Assembly: GCA_034440575.1 (NCBI GenBank) | Contig: JAOTOL010001187.1 | Location: 124,001 to 188,000, forward strand | Source: Imbricaverruca yamaguchii | Lineage: Eukaryota > Arthropoda > Thecostraca > Neoverrucidae | DNA: 64,000 nucleotides | Direction: 5' to 3' | Shown here: one piece after another, positions 1 through 11,690 of the stretch | Layout of the letters: every line of letters begins with the position of its first letter | Position numbering within the stretch: position 1 is the first letter of the stretch | Translations under genes and position numbers: made by a program | The notes under the pieces: generated by a model | Seen by the model: only the letters and a program-made list of their open reading frames with translations | Told to the model about the DNA's origin: nothing | Database searches by the model: none

Positions 1-689
1 TGACCGACGTTTGTGCCGGACGATAATGATCTTAGATGGGTCCTTTCACCCAATGCGATAGGCCTCCACTGCCAAGTGTCGGGAAGCCGTTGAGGGTGTC
101 TGACATCCCCAGATGCGAGCTAGCGACGTGTGTTAGGCATTCTGAATTGCTTTTTCTTCATAGTTTCATTCCAAACAAGTTTCATTTAATGCAATGTGTA
201 CACCTCGTGGCTGTTGCGGACACCACGTCACCCATGCCGGATGCATCTGAACAAGTAGTGCGCAACTTCGTATAGAGTGCGGTGCCTACAGCTGGCCTCA
301 TTAAATTCCTCATTAAATAGTCATGGATGCCATACGGTGCTCAAGAGCTTCTGATAATGTTTGGGCACGACAAGCTTCTGCATAGCATCGAGGGAATGTC
401 CGCGCACCGGGACAGTTCCGGTAGGCCTGGAAAAGAAGCGGCATTTCAGCCAATGTCGACTTGGATGGACTGCGGAGTGTTTCCAGCTGTCCGACGCCGT
501 CTGAAGCTCTGCGGAGCGCAGACGGGGGACCACTGTCCGATCAGGTGTGATCGCGGCACGGCCGAACTCGACCCTTCAGAGGCACGCTGACAGGCGGGTC
601 AGGTCGTCGGGTGCACACACACCGGCGCCGTCTGGCAACACCGATCAGCTGGCGTCATCTGGCAGCACTGGCGGGCCGTGGCGGGTCCA
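1..689. other. unassigned sequence
   Basis: No gene, RNA or repeat was recognised here. Short open frames exist on both strands, but none has a domain, splice context or codon pattern that supports coding. The stretch runs into the minisatellite block that begins near 690 and becomes GC-rich after about 540. Confidence 0.4.
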
Positions 690-1175
690 GTGGCCGCGCC
701 GACACCCGACGCCAGCCCAGTGGCCGCGCCGACACCCGACGCCAGCCCGGTGGCCGCGCCGACACCCGACGCCAGCCCGGTGGCCGCGCCGTCCGAGTGC
801 CGGGCAGGCTGGCTGGCAGCGCGGGCAGGCAGGCTGGCCGCGCGGGCAGGCTGGCTGACAGCGCGGGTAGGCAGGCTGACAGCACGGGCAGGCAGGCTGA
901 CAGGGCGGGCAGGCTGGCTGGCAGCGAGGGCAGGCTGACAGCGCGGGCAGCCAGGCTGGCAGTGCGGGCAGGCTGGCTGGCAGCGCGGGCAGGCAGGCTG
1001 GCAGCGCGGGCAGGCTGGGAGCGCGGGCAGGCAGGCTGGCAGCGCGGGCAGGCAGGCTGGCAGCGCGGGCAGGCTGGCTGGCAGCGCGGGCAGGCAGGCT
1101 GGCAGCGCGGGCAGGCAGGCTGGCAGCGCGGGCAGGCTGGCTGGCAGCGCGGGTAGGCAGGCTGACAGCGCGGGC
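690..1175. repeat. GC-rich minisatellites (30-bp, then about 20-bp units)
   Basis: Three full 30-bp units and a partial one run from 690 to about 792 (core GTGGCCGCGCCGACACCCGA). A second array follows to about 1175, built on GGCAGGCTGGCAGCGCGG with 19-23 bp units. Open frames on both strands (Gly/Arg/Ala-rich or Pro/Cys-rich) follow from the repeat and have no coding support. Confidence 0.9.
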
Positions 1176-1261
1176 CAGCCAAACCCAACGGCCGGCAGAC
1201 AGACCGCCGGCGAAATGGTGCGCTATCTCGGCTGTCGTCCCAGAGCCACGTCCATGCCACC

Positions 1262-1785
1262 CAGGCAGCACGTCACCACAACACCTACATCGGCCTAGCA
1301 ACACACCATAGCGCCTGCACCGGCCTGATAACAGATCACCACAACAACTACACCGGCCTAGCAACACATCACAACGCCTACAGCGGCCTAACAACACATC
1401 ACAACGCCTACACGCGCCTGACAATAAGTCACCACACCCACGCCACACATTACAACACACACACCGTCCCTGCAACAAGTCAGCACACCAATGCAACATA
1501 TTACAACACCTACACTGGCCTGTCAGCACGTCACAACAACGCCTACACCGGCCTGGTAGCACGTCACCACACCCAGGCAACACGTCACCACAACACTTGC
1601 ACAGACCTACCTGACAACATGTCTGCACCCCAACATGACACATTTTCACACCTACATCGGCCTGACAATACGTCACCACACCTATGCAACATATCAAGAC
1701 AACACATATGTCTGTCTAGCAGACATCTTCACAACTATACCGGCTTGAGAGACGTCTCCACACCTAGGCAACACGTCACCACACC
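1262..1785. repeat. degenerate minisatellite, about 30-40 bp units
   Basis: Diverged tandem units share AACACGTCACCACA or AACACATCACAACG followed by a CCTACACCGGCCTG segment. They grade into the far more uniform 30-bp array that follows, so this is probably its older edge. Confidence 0.75.
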
Positions 1786-3850
1786 CCACACCGATCCGAC
1801 AACACGTCACCACACCATACCGATTCGACAACACGTCACCACACTCATACCGATCCGACAACACGTCACCACACCATACCGATCCGACAACACGTCACCA
1901 CACTCATACCGATCCGACAACACGTCACCACACTCATACCGATCAGACAACGTGTCGCACACTCATACTACCGACCCGACAACACGCCAGCACACTCATA
2001 CCGATCCGACAACACGTCACCACACTCATACCGATCCGACAACACGTCACCACACCACACTGTACTGATCCGACAACACGACCACACTCATACAGATCCG
2101 ACAACACGACCACACTCATACAGATCCGACAACACGACCACACTCATACACATCCGACAACACGTCACACACTCATACCGATCCGACAACACGTCACCAC
2201 ACTCATGCCGATCCGACAACACGTCACCACACTCATACCGATCCGACAACACGTCACCACACTCATACCGATCCGACAACACGTCACCCATAACACACTG
2301 TACTGATCCGACAACACGACCACACTCATACAGATCCGACAACACGACCACACTCATACAGATCCGACAACACGTCACACACTCATACCGATCCGAGAAC
2401 ACGTCACCACACCACACTGTACTGATCCCACAACGCGTCACCACACTCATACCGATCCGACAACACGTCACCACACTCATACCGATCCGACAACACGTCC
2501 TCACCACACCATACCGATCCGACAACACGTACCCACACCTCACAACACGTCACACGATCCGACAACACGCACACTCATACAGACCCGACAACACCACACT
2601 CATACCGATCCGACAACACAACGAGATCGACAACACGACCACACTCATACGTCACCACACTCATGCCGATCCGACAACACGTCACCACACTCATACCGAT
2701 CCGACAACACGTCACCACACTCATACCGATCCGACAACACGTCACCACACCACACCATACCGATCCGACAACATGCCACACACCATACCGATCCGACAAC
2801 ACGTCACCACACTCATGCCGATCCGACAACACGTCACCACACCACACTGTACTGATCCGACAACGCGTCACCACACCACACTGCACTGATCCGACAACGC
2901 GTCACCACACTCATGCCGATCCGACAACACGTCACCACACTCATACCGATCCGACAACACGTCACCACACCACACCATACCGATCCGACAACATGCCACA
3001 CACCATACCGATCCGACAACACGTCACCACACTCATGCCGATCAGAGAACACGTCACCACACCACACCATACCGATCCGACAACACGTCACCACACCATA
3101 CCGATCCGACAACACGTCACCACACTCATACCGATCCGACAACACGTCACCACACTCATACCGATCCGACAACACGTCACCACACTCATACCGATCCGAC
3201 AACACGTCACCACACCTCATGCCGATCCGACAACGCGTCGCACACTCATACCGATCCGACAACACGTCACCACACTCATGCCGATCCGACAACACGTCAC
3301 CACACTCATACCGATCCGACAACACGTCACCACACTCATACCGATCCGACAACACGTCACCACACCACACTGTACTGATCCGACAACGCGTCACCACACC
3401 ACACTGCACTGATCCGACAACGCGTCACCACACTCATGCCGATCCGACAACACGTCACCACACTCATACCGATCCGACAACACGTCACCACACCATACCG
3501 ATCCGACAACACGTCACCACACCATACTGATCCGACAACACGTCACCACACTCATACCGATCCGACAACACGTCACCACACCATACTGATCCGACAACAC
3601 GTCACCACACCATACTGATCCGACAACACGTCACCACACTCATGCCGATCCGACAACGTGTCGCACACTCATACCGACCCGACAACACGCCACCACACTC
3701 ATACCGATCCGACAACACGTCACCACACTCATACCGATCCGACAACGTGTCGCACACTCATACCGATCCGAGAACACGTCACCACACTCATGCCGATCCG
3801 AGAACACGTCACCACACCACACCATACCGATCCGACAACACGCCACACAC
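1786..3850. repeat. 30-bp minisatellite array, about 2 kb
   Basis: Roughly 65-70 tandem units of about 30 bp with core CCGATCCGACAACACGTCAC followed by CACACTCATA. Length variants of about 22-38 bp come from an optional CACACCATAC or CACTGTACTGA segment. Repeated His/Thr/Arg-rich or Cys/Gly/Val-rich open frames on both strands are produced by the repeat. Around 2520-2660 the units are shortened and scrambled compared with both sides. Confidence 0.95.
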
Positions 3851-4009
3851 CGTTGTCATGCCGGGAGAAAAAAAGACATTTGCGTCACTTCAAAGGCATG
3901 AGCCGTACAACCTAGTCATATCGGAAGTACGCCAACCACTCCAGTTTAGCACTCCCCGTCGTGTCGATTGGCCGTCGCCAGCAACTTCACACTCCATCGT
4001 GTTAGGTGG

Positions 4010-5036
4010 CCACTCCAATCAACGCCACTCCTCGTCATGTCCGGTGTAAATCCCCACCTAACAACGCCACTCCTCGTCATGTCCGGTGTAAATCCCCACC
4101 TAACAACGCCACTCCTCGTCATGTCCGGTGTAAATCCCCACCTAACAACGCCACTCCTCGTCATGTCCGGTGTAAATCCCCACCTAACAACGCCACTCCT
4201 CGTCATGTCTGGTGCCAATCCCCCACCCAGCAACGCCACTCCTCGCCATGTCAGGTGTAAATCCCCACCCAACAACGCCACTCCTCGTCATGTCTGGTGC
4301 CAATCCCCCACCCAGCAACGCCACTCCTCGCCATGTCAGGTGTAAATCCCCACCCAACAACGCCACTCCTCGTCATGTCCGGTGTAAATCCCCACCCAAC
4401 AACGCCACTTCTCGTCGCCCCCATTAATCCCCACCCAACAACGCCACTTCTCGTCATGTCCGGTGCCAATCCCCCACCCAGCAACGCCACTCCTCGCCAT
4501 GTCAGGTGTAAATCCCCACCCAACAACGCCACTCCTCGTCATGTCCGGTGTAAATCCCCACCCAACAACGCCACTCCTCGTCATGTCCGGTGTAAATCCC
4601 CACCCAACAACGCCACTTCTCGTCATGTCCGGTGCCAATCCCCACCCAACAACGCCACTCCTCGTCATGTCAGGTGTAAATCCCCACCCAACAACGCCAC
4701 TCCTCGTCATGTCCGGTGTAAATCCCCACCCAACAACGCCACTTCTCGTCATGTCCGGTGCCAATCCCCACCCAACAACGCCACTTCTCGTCATGTCCGG
4801 TGCCAATCCCCACCCAACAATGACACTCCATGTCGTATACAGTGGCCATCCCACCCAACAACGCCGCTCCATGCTGCATCCAGTGGCCATCCCTACCTAA
4901 CAGCGCCACTCCGTGTTGCATCCAGTGGCCATCCCTACCTAACAGCGCCACTCCGTGTTGTATCCGGTGGCCATCCCTACCTAACAGCGCCACTCCGTGT
5001 TGTATCCGGTGACCATTCCCACCGAACGTCACTCTC
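4010..5036. repeat. 42-bp minisatellite with two subfamilies
   Basis: Units of 42 bp. From about 4018 to 4830 the core is AACGCCACTCCTCGTCATGT followed by CCGGTGTAAATCCCCACC. From about 4830 to 5036 the units keep the same period but read CAGCGCCACTCCGTGTTGTA followed by a GGTGGCCATCCCTACCTAA-like end. The shared GCCACTCC and CATCCC/AATCCC anchors show common origin. Confidence 0.93.
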
Positions 5037-5524
5037 CGTTTCGTTCGGTGACCATCGCCGGCAGCCCGGCCTAGCCAGCTCCAGCGCGTCATCTGCCGTG
5101 CAGTGAGCATGTGTCGACTTATCTGGTGTGTCTGAGCCATTGGTCGGCGGTCTGTCAGAACAGGACCACGCCCCGATATCTGGTCCGGGAGTGACCACGC
5201 CCTCTACACCACATCAGTGCGATTGCTTCCGATACGGGGTGTCTCTGATGTGTGAGATGAATGACGGTCGTCCCCAGCTGGTGTGCGTCAGTCTGGCTCA
5301 AAACTATCATTCAAAATCCATTCACGCACTTGGCCCTTTCGAAACGGGCACGAACACCGTAGGTCGAATACTAAAAGAGCGAAAGCTGAAGTAAAACATA
5401 ATTCAGGTTAAACGTAGGCTCGTGTACTTGGTAATGCCGTGCATTTCCACTACAATGCGATACAATATAATACAATGTATCTGAACCGGCAACGCATACG
5501 CATCAGTAATGCCAGCGACCTATA
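5037..5524. other. unassigned sequence between arrays
   Basis: No gene or repeat recognised. The stretch separates the 42-bp array from the degenerate 40-bp array and has normal base composition. Confidence 0.4.
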
Positions 5525-6050
5525 CTTCTACAGCGGGGGACCCATAGGTGTCCGAGACATACCTAGCGGCAGTACCCCCGGTTAGCACACCTCTGTATTG
5601 GCGGTACCCCTGGGTAGCCGGGTCACACCTCCGTACCAGCAGTACCCCTAGGTAGCTTGGACATACCTGCGGTACCTCTGAGTAGCCGGATACCTTTGCA
5701 TCCGCAGTGCCCCTGGGTATCCTGGTCTCACCCTTGTATCAGCGGTACCCTTGGGTAGCCGGGTCACACCACCGTACCTGCAATACCCCTAGGTAGCCGG
5801 GTCACACCTGTGTAGCGGTAGTACCACTGGATGGCTGGGTCACACCTTTGTGCCTGCAGTACCCCTAGGTAGCCAGATCGCACCTCCGTACCGGCAGCAC
5901 CCCTTAGTGACCGGCCACACCACTACACCGTTAGTACTCCTGGGTGGCCGGATAGCACCTCAGTACAGGCAGTACCCCTGTGTAACCGTGTCATACCTTT
6001 GTTAACATGGCACTCCTGGGTGATCGGGTCACACCTCTGTACGGGTGCGG
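5525..6050. repeat. degenerate minisatellite, about 40-bp units
   Basis: About a dozen diverged units built on CAGTACCCCTGGGTAGCCGG followed by GTCACACCTCCGTACC. It stops about 60 bp short of the candidate exon at 6119, so it would lie in the intron just downstream of that exon on the minus strand. Confidence 0.85.
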
Positions 6051-6118
6051 TGCGACCGACACTGAGGTCCTGCTCGACGGTGAGGGTGGGGGAAGGGAGG
6101 GGGTGGGGGCGGACTCAC

Positions 6119-6318
6119 CTGCAGGTGCCATCCGGCGTGGGCGTGCTGGGACTCGGTGGCGGAGGCAGAGGAGCGATGTTGCACTCGGCGCAGATGATGT
6201 GCTCCTCGGTCCGACTGCACGAGAGCACCAGCGGCGGCTGCGCCAAGTGCTGCAAGCCCAGCAGCAGCTGCGGCTGCAGCGGCAGCGCCGACGACAGCGG
6301 CTCCCGCAGGCTTTCCAT
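6119..6318 (-). CDS. candidate 5' coding exon of an unrecognised host gene
   Basis: Read on the minus strand, an ATG at 6318-6316 sits in a strong Kozak context (GCCATGG). The frame is open for 66 codons and ends at a textbook splice donor, CTGCAG|GTGAGT (donor GT at 6118-6117, exon phase 2). The predicted peptide starts MESLREPLSSALPLQPQLLL. It is Leu/Pro/Ser-rich and then carries a short Cys pair (HIICAECN) before a Pro-rich tail. I do not recognise the family; the Cys pair could open a zinc-binding domain completed in the next exon, but that is inference. A poly-C tract followed by CCAG|AGCC at about 6375-6357 could act as an acceptor, so this may be an internal exon entered about 13 codons upstream of the ATG. 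The segment is CpG-rich, unlike the satellites around it. The next exon is not visible at lower coordinates. Confidence 0.45.
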
Positions 6319-7115
6319 GGCGCTGGCGGGCGACGCGGGCGCAGGTCGCCGACGGCTCTGGAGGGGGGGGGGGATCGGCAGCGGCCCCCTGTCACAGGCC
6401 ACCGGCGGACGAGACACGACCGGCGCCGTTAGCCGGCCCGGGGACAGCCCAGGTGGCTGGACGCCGACCGAGCTCGACTCGGCGAGCGTTGTCCGTCCGG
6501 CCGCCAGCGATGGCAGTCTCCCAGCCGTGACCGCCTAGGTGTGGCAGCGGTCGTGTGGCTGTGCGACCGTCGAGCGGCCGCGCCTGGTCTCCGAGTGTCG
6601 TGACGCCCTCCTCGCGCGGCTGGTGTCACCGATCAGGACCTGGCGGCGCGCCCGCTCTCCATCCGCCTCGACCGCCCACGCTGGCAGACCAAGTGCCCGG
6701 CCGCCGCCCCTGTATACCGGGTCGGCACCGAAGCGCACGTAGGAGCCCTGAGGGCGCTCTGAGTCTGCTGCTGGCAGCCGCTTCGACACGACACGCGACA
6801 CGCTGCGTCTACGGCAGGGTCGCTAGCGACAGACGTCGAGCCGCAACCCGACTCGGATTCGCCACCGCAGGCACAAAACGCACGGCCAGTCAACTCGACC
6901 CACTCGCACAACGCACCGGCTGCTCCGACGCTGGACCGCTTGCGACCTGTCACCTGGGCCGGCCACGACCCGTCATCTGGACTGCCCACGACCTGTGACC
7001 TGGACTACCCACGACCTGTCGCCCAGACCGCTCACTGCTTGTCATCTGGACCGCGACAACTCCATAGAGGCCGGCCGAGCGGTGCGGTCACTGTCCGTCA
7101 CCGGCGCCGCACAGA
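6319..7115. other. CpG-rich region, possible 5' UTR or promoter of the 6119-6318 exon
   Basis: High GC with many CpG dinucleotides over about 800 bp, upstream of the candidate minus-strand exon. Frames are open on both strands because of base composition, and I see no domain. It may hold promoter or untranslated-exon sequence, but no TATA box or initiator stands out. Confidence 0.3.
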
Positions 7116-7590
7116 TGTCGTCGGCACACCTGGACACTGATGTCGTCGGCACACCTGGACACTGATGTCGTCGGCACACCTGGACACTGATGCGGTCGGC
7201 ACACCTGGACACTGATGTCGTCGGCACACCTGGACACTGATGCGGTCGGCACACCTGGACACTGATGTCGTCGGCACACCTGGACACTGATGCGATCGGC
7301 ACACCTGGACACTGATGCGGTCGGCACACCTGGACACTGATGTCGTCGGCACACCTGGACACTGATGTCGTCGGCACACCTGGACACTGATGTCGTCGGC
7401 ACACCTGGACACTGATGTCGTCGGCACACCTGGACACTGATGCGGTCGGCACACCTGGACACTGATGCGATCGGCGCACCTGGACACTGATGCGGTCGGC
7501 GCACCCGGACACTGATGCGGTCGGCACACCTGGACACTGATGCGGTCGGCACACCTGGACACTGATGCGGTCGGCGCACCCGGACACCGT
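7116..7590. repeat. 25-bp minisatellite, 19 units
   Basis: Nineteen uninterrupted 25-bp units with core GTCGGCACACCTGGACACTG. The only common variation is TGTCG, TGCGG or TGCGA at the unit start and late ACACC-to-GCACC or CCTGG-to-CCCGG changes. Because 25 is not a multiple of 3, the minus-strand frames stay open and cycle every 25 residues; this is a repeat artefact. The array sits between two CpG-rich segments. Confidence 0.95.
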
Positions 7591-8110
7591 GCGGCGTTGA
7601 CACGACGGCCGCCGGACAGCGGCGGCGCGAGACACGAGGTGCGCGGCGCGGCACGGCGTCGGCGCGACTGCCTGTGGCGCCGCCCGCCGTCCGCTCCGCC
7701 GGCCGCCGAACCGCCGGGCCGCCGGCCGACTCTAGGACGCCGCAGCGCGTCCGCTGACGTCACGCCCCGTTCAGTCGCAGGTGGGAAGGTGGCCACCGGC
7801 GAGTGGAGGCGGGCGCGGGGGCGGGCGACCGTCGTTCCTGGTAAGAAGTGGCCCGTGGCCAGTACTGCGGCGTGACCTTCGGTTTGGCGCGGCCCTGGCG
7901 GCGCGATCGCGCTGGGCCGTTCGGGACAGCGGACACGAGCTGGAGCTACACGTCGCGCCGGCTGGGTTCACTCGGACCTCACCAGCGCCGACGGAGATGC
8001 CGCTTCTCAAGAAATCGCATCTTGCCGCTCCCCTCCCCATCCCCCATCAGGAGCCCAATGCATCACCAAGTGAGATATCACATCGCGCTCAGAGCATGAA
8101 CGGAAGGAAA
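7591..8110. promoter_or_regulatory. CpG-island-like segment with CRE and initiator match
   Basis: Very GC- and CpG-rich from 7591 to about 7990. A perfect palindromic cAMP-response element TGACGTCA lies at 7755-7762. An arthropod-type initiator match, TCAGTC, lies at 7771-7776 on the plus strand. A donor-like CTG|GTAAGA follows near 7839. This would suit a short untranslated first exon on the plus strand, or a bidirectional promoter shared with the minus-strand exon at 6119-6318. Individual motifs this short occur by chance. Confidence 0.3.
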
Positions 8111-8455
8111 AACAACGCGCGCGGTTTTCTCTGGACAATTGCAATCGGACACCGTCGCTGACGTGGCACCGAGAATGTCACCTGAAGTAAGCCATGCCGC
8201 GCAAAGCTTTCTCAGGCCGCAGCAGCGTACCACTGACGGAAGTGCGGGGCGGATATTCGATCACCGCAGTAATCCAAGGGCAGCGACAGTGGGCGTGGTC
8301 GATGCCATGACTTCGCTTGAGCCGGGACACAGCTGGCTGTTCGCCCACAAGTAGCCGCGTATTGGTGGTGAATCACGAGCATCAGGTGACTGTGTCGCTG
8401 TGAGCGGCTGCCATTCCAAACGGCCGAGTCTCACTGCCGACTGACAGGATCCAAG
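8111..8455. other. unassigned sequence
   Basis: No gene or repeat recognised in this stretch, which falls from high GC to average composition. Confidence 0.35.
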
Positions 8456-8690
8456 ACCGGGACAGCACACACGGACGGCACACCGGGACGGCCCATCAGG
8501 ACGGCCATCAGGACAGCCCATCAGGACGGTCCACCGGGACGGCCCATCAGGACGGCCCATCAGGACGGCACACCGGGACGGCCCATCAGGACGGCCATTA
8601 GGCGATTAAACAGGACTGCCCACTCGGACAGCCAATCAGGACGGCCACCTGGACGGCCCACCGCACACTGTGATAACTCGAGGGAAAAAT
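8456..8690. repeat. short minisatellite, about 15-17 bp units
   Basis: Repeated GGACGGCCCATCAGGAC and GGACGGCCCACCGGGAC units. A few related units recur at about 9185-9247 just before the 44-bp array, so the family was once longer or was split. Confidence 0.85.
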
Positions 8691-9184
8691 TGGCCATAAA
8701 TCAAAGCGGGACAAAGTATGCTAGTTACTGGGGCGCTTTTAGTCTTAGTCGAAAGAGCTTAAGATTTGGATCATATGGGGAAGATTTATTGTCTTAAATG
8801 TTGCCTCACCCAGGAATGTCAGAGGTTATACCTGCTAGAGGGAAGGGAGCATTCCGCTCCACTCATTTCGCTTCCGCGAAATATATCGGCAACCAATTGA
8901 GATAGATAACGCAAATTGTGCACACACCTACATGGGTATCTAGTGTACCTTGTATTAAAATATCAATGTCCGGCTATACATGATGACATCATGGTGATGT
9001 CATATGTGAAGTGCGTTGGCGCTCATATATTGTATGATTATTAGTGAGCATTTGTTTTGCGAGTATTCTGCAGTGGAAATGTGACCTTCCAATTGCTAAG
9101 CAGAATAGATCAAAGATCTTGTCCTGAGTGGCTGAAATTACGCCAAAGTGCATCACTAAGATGCACCGGTGGGCCGCCCAGGTG
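8691..9184. other. unassigned AT-richer spacer
   Basis: No gene recognised. A near-palindrome lies at about 8978-9007, with 9-bp perfect inner arms ATGACATCA/TGATGTCAT around TGG and partly paired outer bases. Confidence 0.35.
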
Positions 9185-9289
9185 CACAGGGGCGGCCCAC
9201 CGGAACGGCTCATCAGGACGGCCATCAGGACGGCCCATCAGGACGTGCGAGCGGCGTCCGGTGTTGCCAGCCAAAAGTCACGTGACGTG

Positions 9290-10264
9290 CTTATTAGCCG
9301 CTCACGTGAGCACGTCACCACACGTGCCCACCAGCCGCCCACGTGAGCAGCGAGCACGTCGCCACACGTGCCCATCAGCCGCTCATGTGAGCAGCGAGCA
9401 CGTCACCACACGTGCCCACCAGCCGCTCATGTGAGCAGCGAGCACGTCGCCACACGTGCCCATCAGCCGCTCATGTGAGCAGCGAGCACGTCACCACACA
9501 TGCCCATCAGCCGCTCATGTGAGCAGCGAGCACGTCACCACACGTGCCCATCAGCCGCTCATGTGAGCAGCGAGCACGTCACCACACGTGCCCACCAGCC
9601 GCCCGTGTGAGCAGCGAGCACGTCACCACACGTGCCCACCAGCCGCCCACGTGAGCAGCGAGCACGTCACCACACGTGCCCACCAGCCGCTCATGTGAGC
9701 AGCGAGCACGTCACCACACGTGCCCACCAGCCGCTCATGTGAGCAGCGAGCACGTCACCACACGTGCCCACCAGCCGCTCATGTGAGCAGCGAGCACGTC
9801 ACCACACTGCCCACCAGCCGCCCATTAGCAGCGAGCACGTCACCACACTGCCCACCAGCCGCCCACGTGAGCAGCGAGCACGTCACCACACGTGCCCACC
9901 AGCCGCTCATGTGAGCAGCGAGCACGTCACCACACGTGCCCACCAGCCGCTCATGTGAGCAGCGAGCACGTCACCACACGTGCCCACCAGCCGCCCATGT
10001 GAGCAGCGAGCACGTCACCACACGTGCCCACCAGCCGCCCACGTGAGCAGCGAGCACGTCACCACACGTGCCCACCAGCCGCCCATGTGAGCAGCGAGCA
10101 CGTCACCACACGTGCCCACCAGCCGCTCACGTGAGCAGCGAGCACGTCACCACACGTGCCCACCAGCCGCTCATGTGAGCAGCGAGCACGTCACCACACG
10201 TGCCCACCAGCCGCCCATGTGAGCAGCGAGCACGTCACCACACGTGCCCACCAGCCGCTCACAT
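9290..10264. repeat. 44-bp minisatellite with an E-box in most units
   Basis: About 22 units of 44 bp with core CACGTCACCACACGTGCCCA followed by CCAGCCGCTCATGTGAGCAG. Most units contain the palindromic E-box CACGTG, and some contain a second one where CTCATGTGAG reads CCCACGTGAG. A few units are shortened near 9805-9860 (CACTGCCC, CCATTAGCAG). The CACGTCACCACA core also appears in the unrelated 30-bp array at 1786-3850. Confidence 0.95.
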
Positions 10265-11518
10265 GACCGCTCGGCGGGTCAGCCAGTACACATGTGCCCC
10301 GGCAGGCGCTGCCCCTTGCCCATACAAATCCAAGAAACACTCGTGCCACTGAGAAGTGTGCCAGAGATGCCGTACGGCGGTGGAAAATATCACATACTTA
10401 GCCATGTGCTTGGGTGACGTCTTCAAATGCAAAGTGCCTGAGGCTCGACTGGCAAACGACACACCTTCACCAGATGCATCAATGTGTGTGGCAGTACATT
10501 CCGCAGTCCGGGCGTTATCGGCTGTCTGGACTTGGTGAGACAGAAAGGACGGCCATCCCCAAATTGCTATGCTGTACTTCAGGATGTCCCATATTGATAC
10601 ATATGAACCAGAAAGGTGTTTTAACTTCCTGCCATTCGTGTGCTGACAGGCCTCGCGATCATGCTCTCATCTGAGAGGCAAGCTGAATCACCGAACTTCT
10701 CACGTTGCAGGCGGTGTACGCTCGTTTTGTAGTTTTGCCAGGGTGGCCCGATATGTCCACTAGTGCATGCATAGTACATGCAAATGTCCGGGGCTGGGCC
10801 AGCCCGCATTGATCACGGTAGGGTCAGACTGTGACCACATTTGCTGTGACCAAGACAACTAGCGCGAAGCTCCTGAGGCGAAGCCAGGCAGCCATTAGCG
10901 AACACTTCGCATGCATCACACAGACGGAGTGCTTTCAGCCTAACGGGATACGGACCAATCAGATCGTATGCACACCCTGATAGTTGGCCGTACCCAGGCC
11001 CCTACACGCATGAATCACGTTTTGCCATTACGTGGGTCAGCTGGTCACGACCAGCGTGTGGCATCGCAGCACCTCCTCACCATTCGATGCCGCACATGGT
11101 TCGGTGCAGAACCAAGTGTGGTGGAGCACGTTCCTATGTACCCACCCGGCTCGTCCTACATGCACAATTCGAACTTCGCACGAGTCGCGCAACATCGCAT
11201 GTGCCAGCATGCTGTCGCCCGAGAACACAGCCTTTCGAAGCAGCGGAGATGCAGTAAACCCAATGCTGTATTTGATTCTTTGGACACATTGAAGTCGGTA
11301 CAAGTAAATACTCAAGATGTTGGAGTGCTGCACACCACCGAAGCTAAGTTTTTTTTTGCAGCTGCTGTATGCGCACCACAGCATTAGTATAGACACCTTT
11401 GTAATCTGCAGAGGGATGCTCCATCCAGTTTGGGGAGAGGGACTGTCATGTTCCAGCGTCAGGCCTGTGACCCCCTCCCCCCCCCACACCCACTGTCCCA
11501 CCAACGGGTCAAGCGCGT
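10265..11518. other. unassigned sequence
   Basis: No convincing gene. Several open frames of 60-155 codons overlap on both strands without domains or consensus splice sites. A C-rich tract lies at about 11469-11486. Confidence 0.35.
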
Positions 11519-11690
11519 GTGGCGGTGTCGCGGTGTCAGCTGCAGACGCCGTTGCAGGGCCACACCGGCGGTGGCCAGGCGGCAGTGTGTCGCACTGTCG
11601 CCGAGTCGTGGCGGTGTCGCGGTGTCAGCTGCAGACGCCGTCGCAGGGCCACACCGGCGGTGGCCGGGGGCAGTGTCGCCGGGTCGTGGC
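11519..11690. repeat. tandem duplication of about 85-90 bp
   Basis: Two adjacent near-identical copies start with GGCGGTGTCGCGGTGTCAGC and contain GCAGGGCCACACCGGCGGTG. The second copy is about 10 bp shorter near its end. Both are CpG-rich. Confidence 0.85.

Noticed and set aside
3946..5140. Repetitive frames in the 42-bp array
   Set aside because: 42 is a multiple of three, so several frames stay open on both strands without coding evidence.
1786..10264. CRISPR array
   Set aside because: The arrays are head-to-tail units without unique spacers, in eukaryotic DNA, with no cas-like genes.
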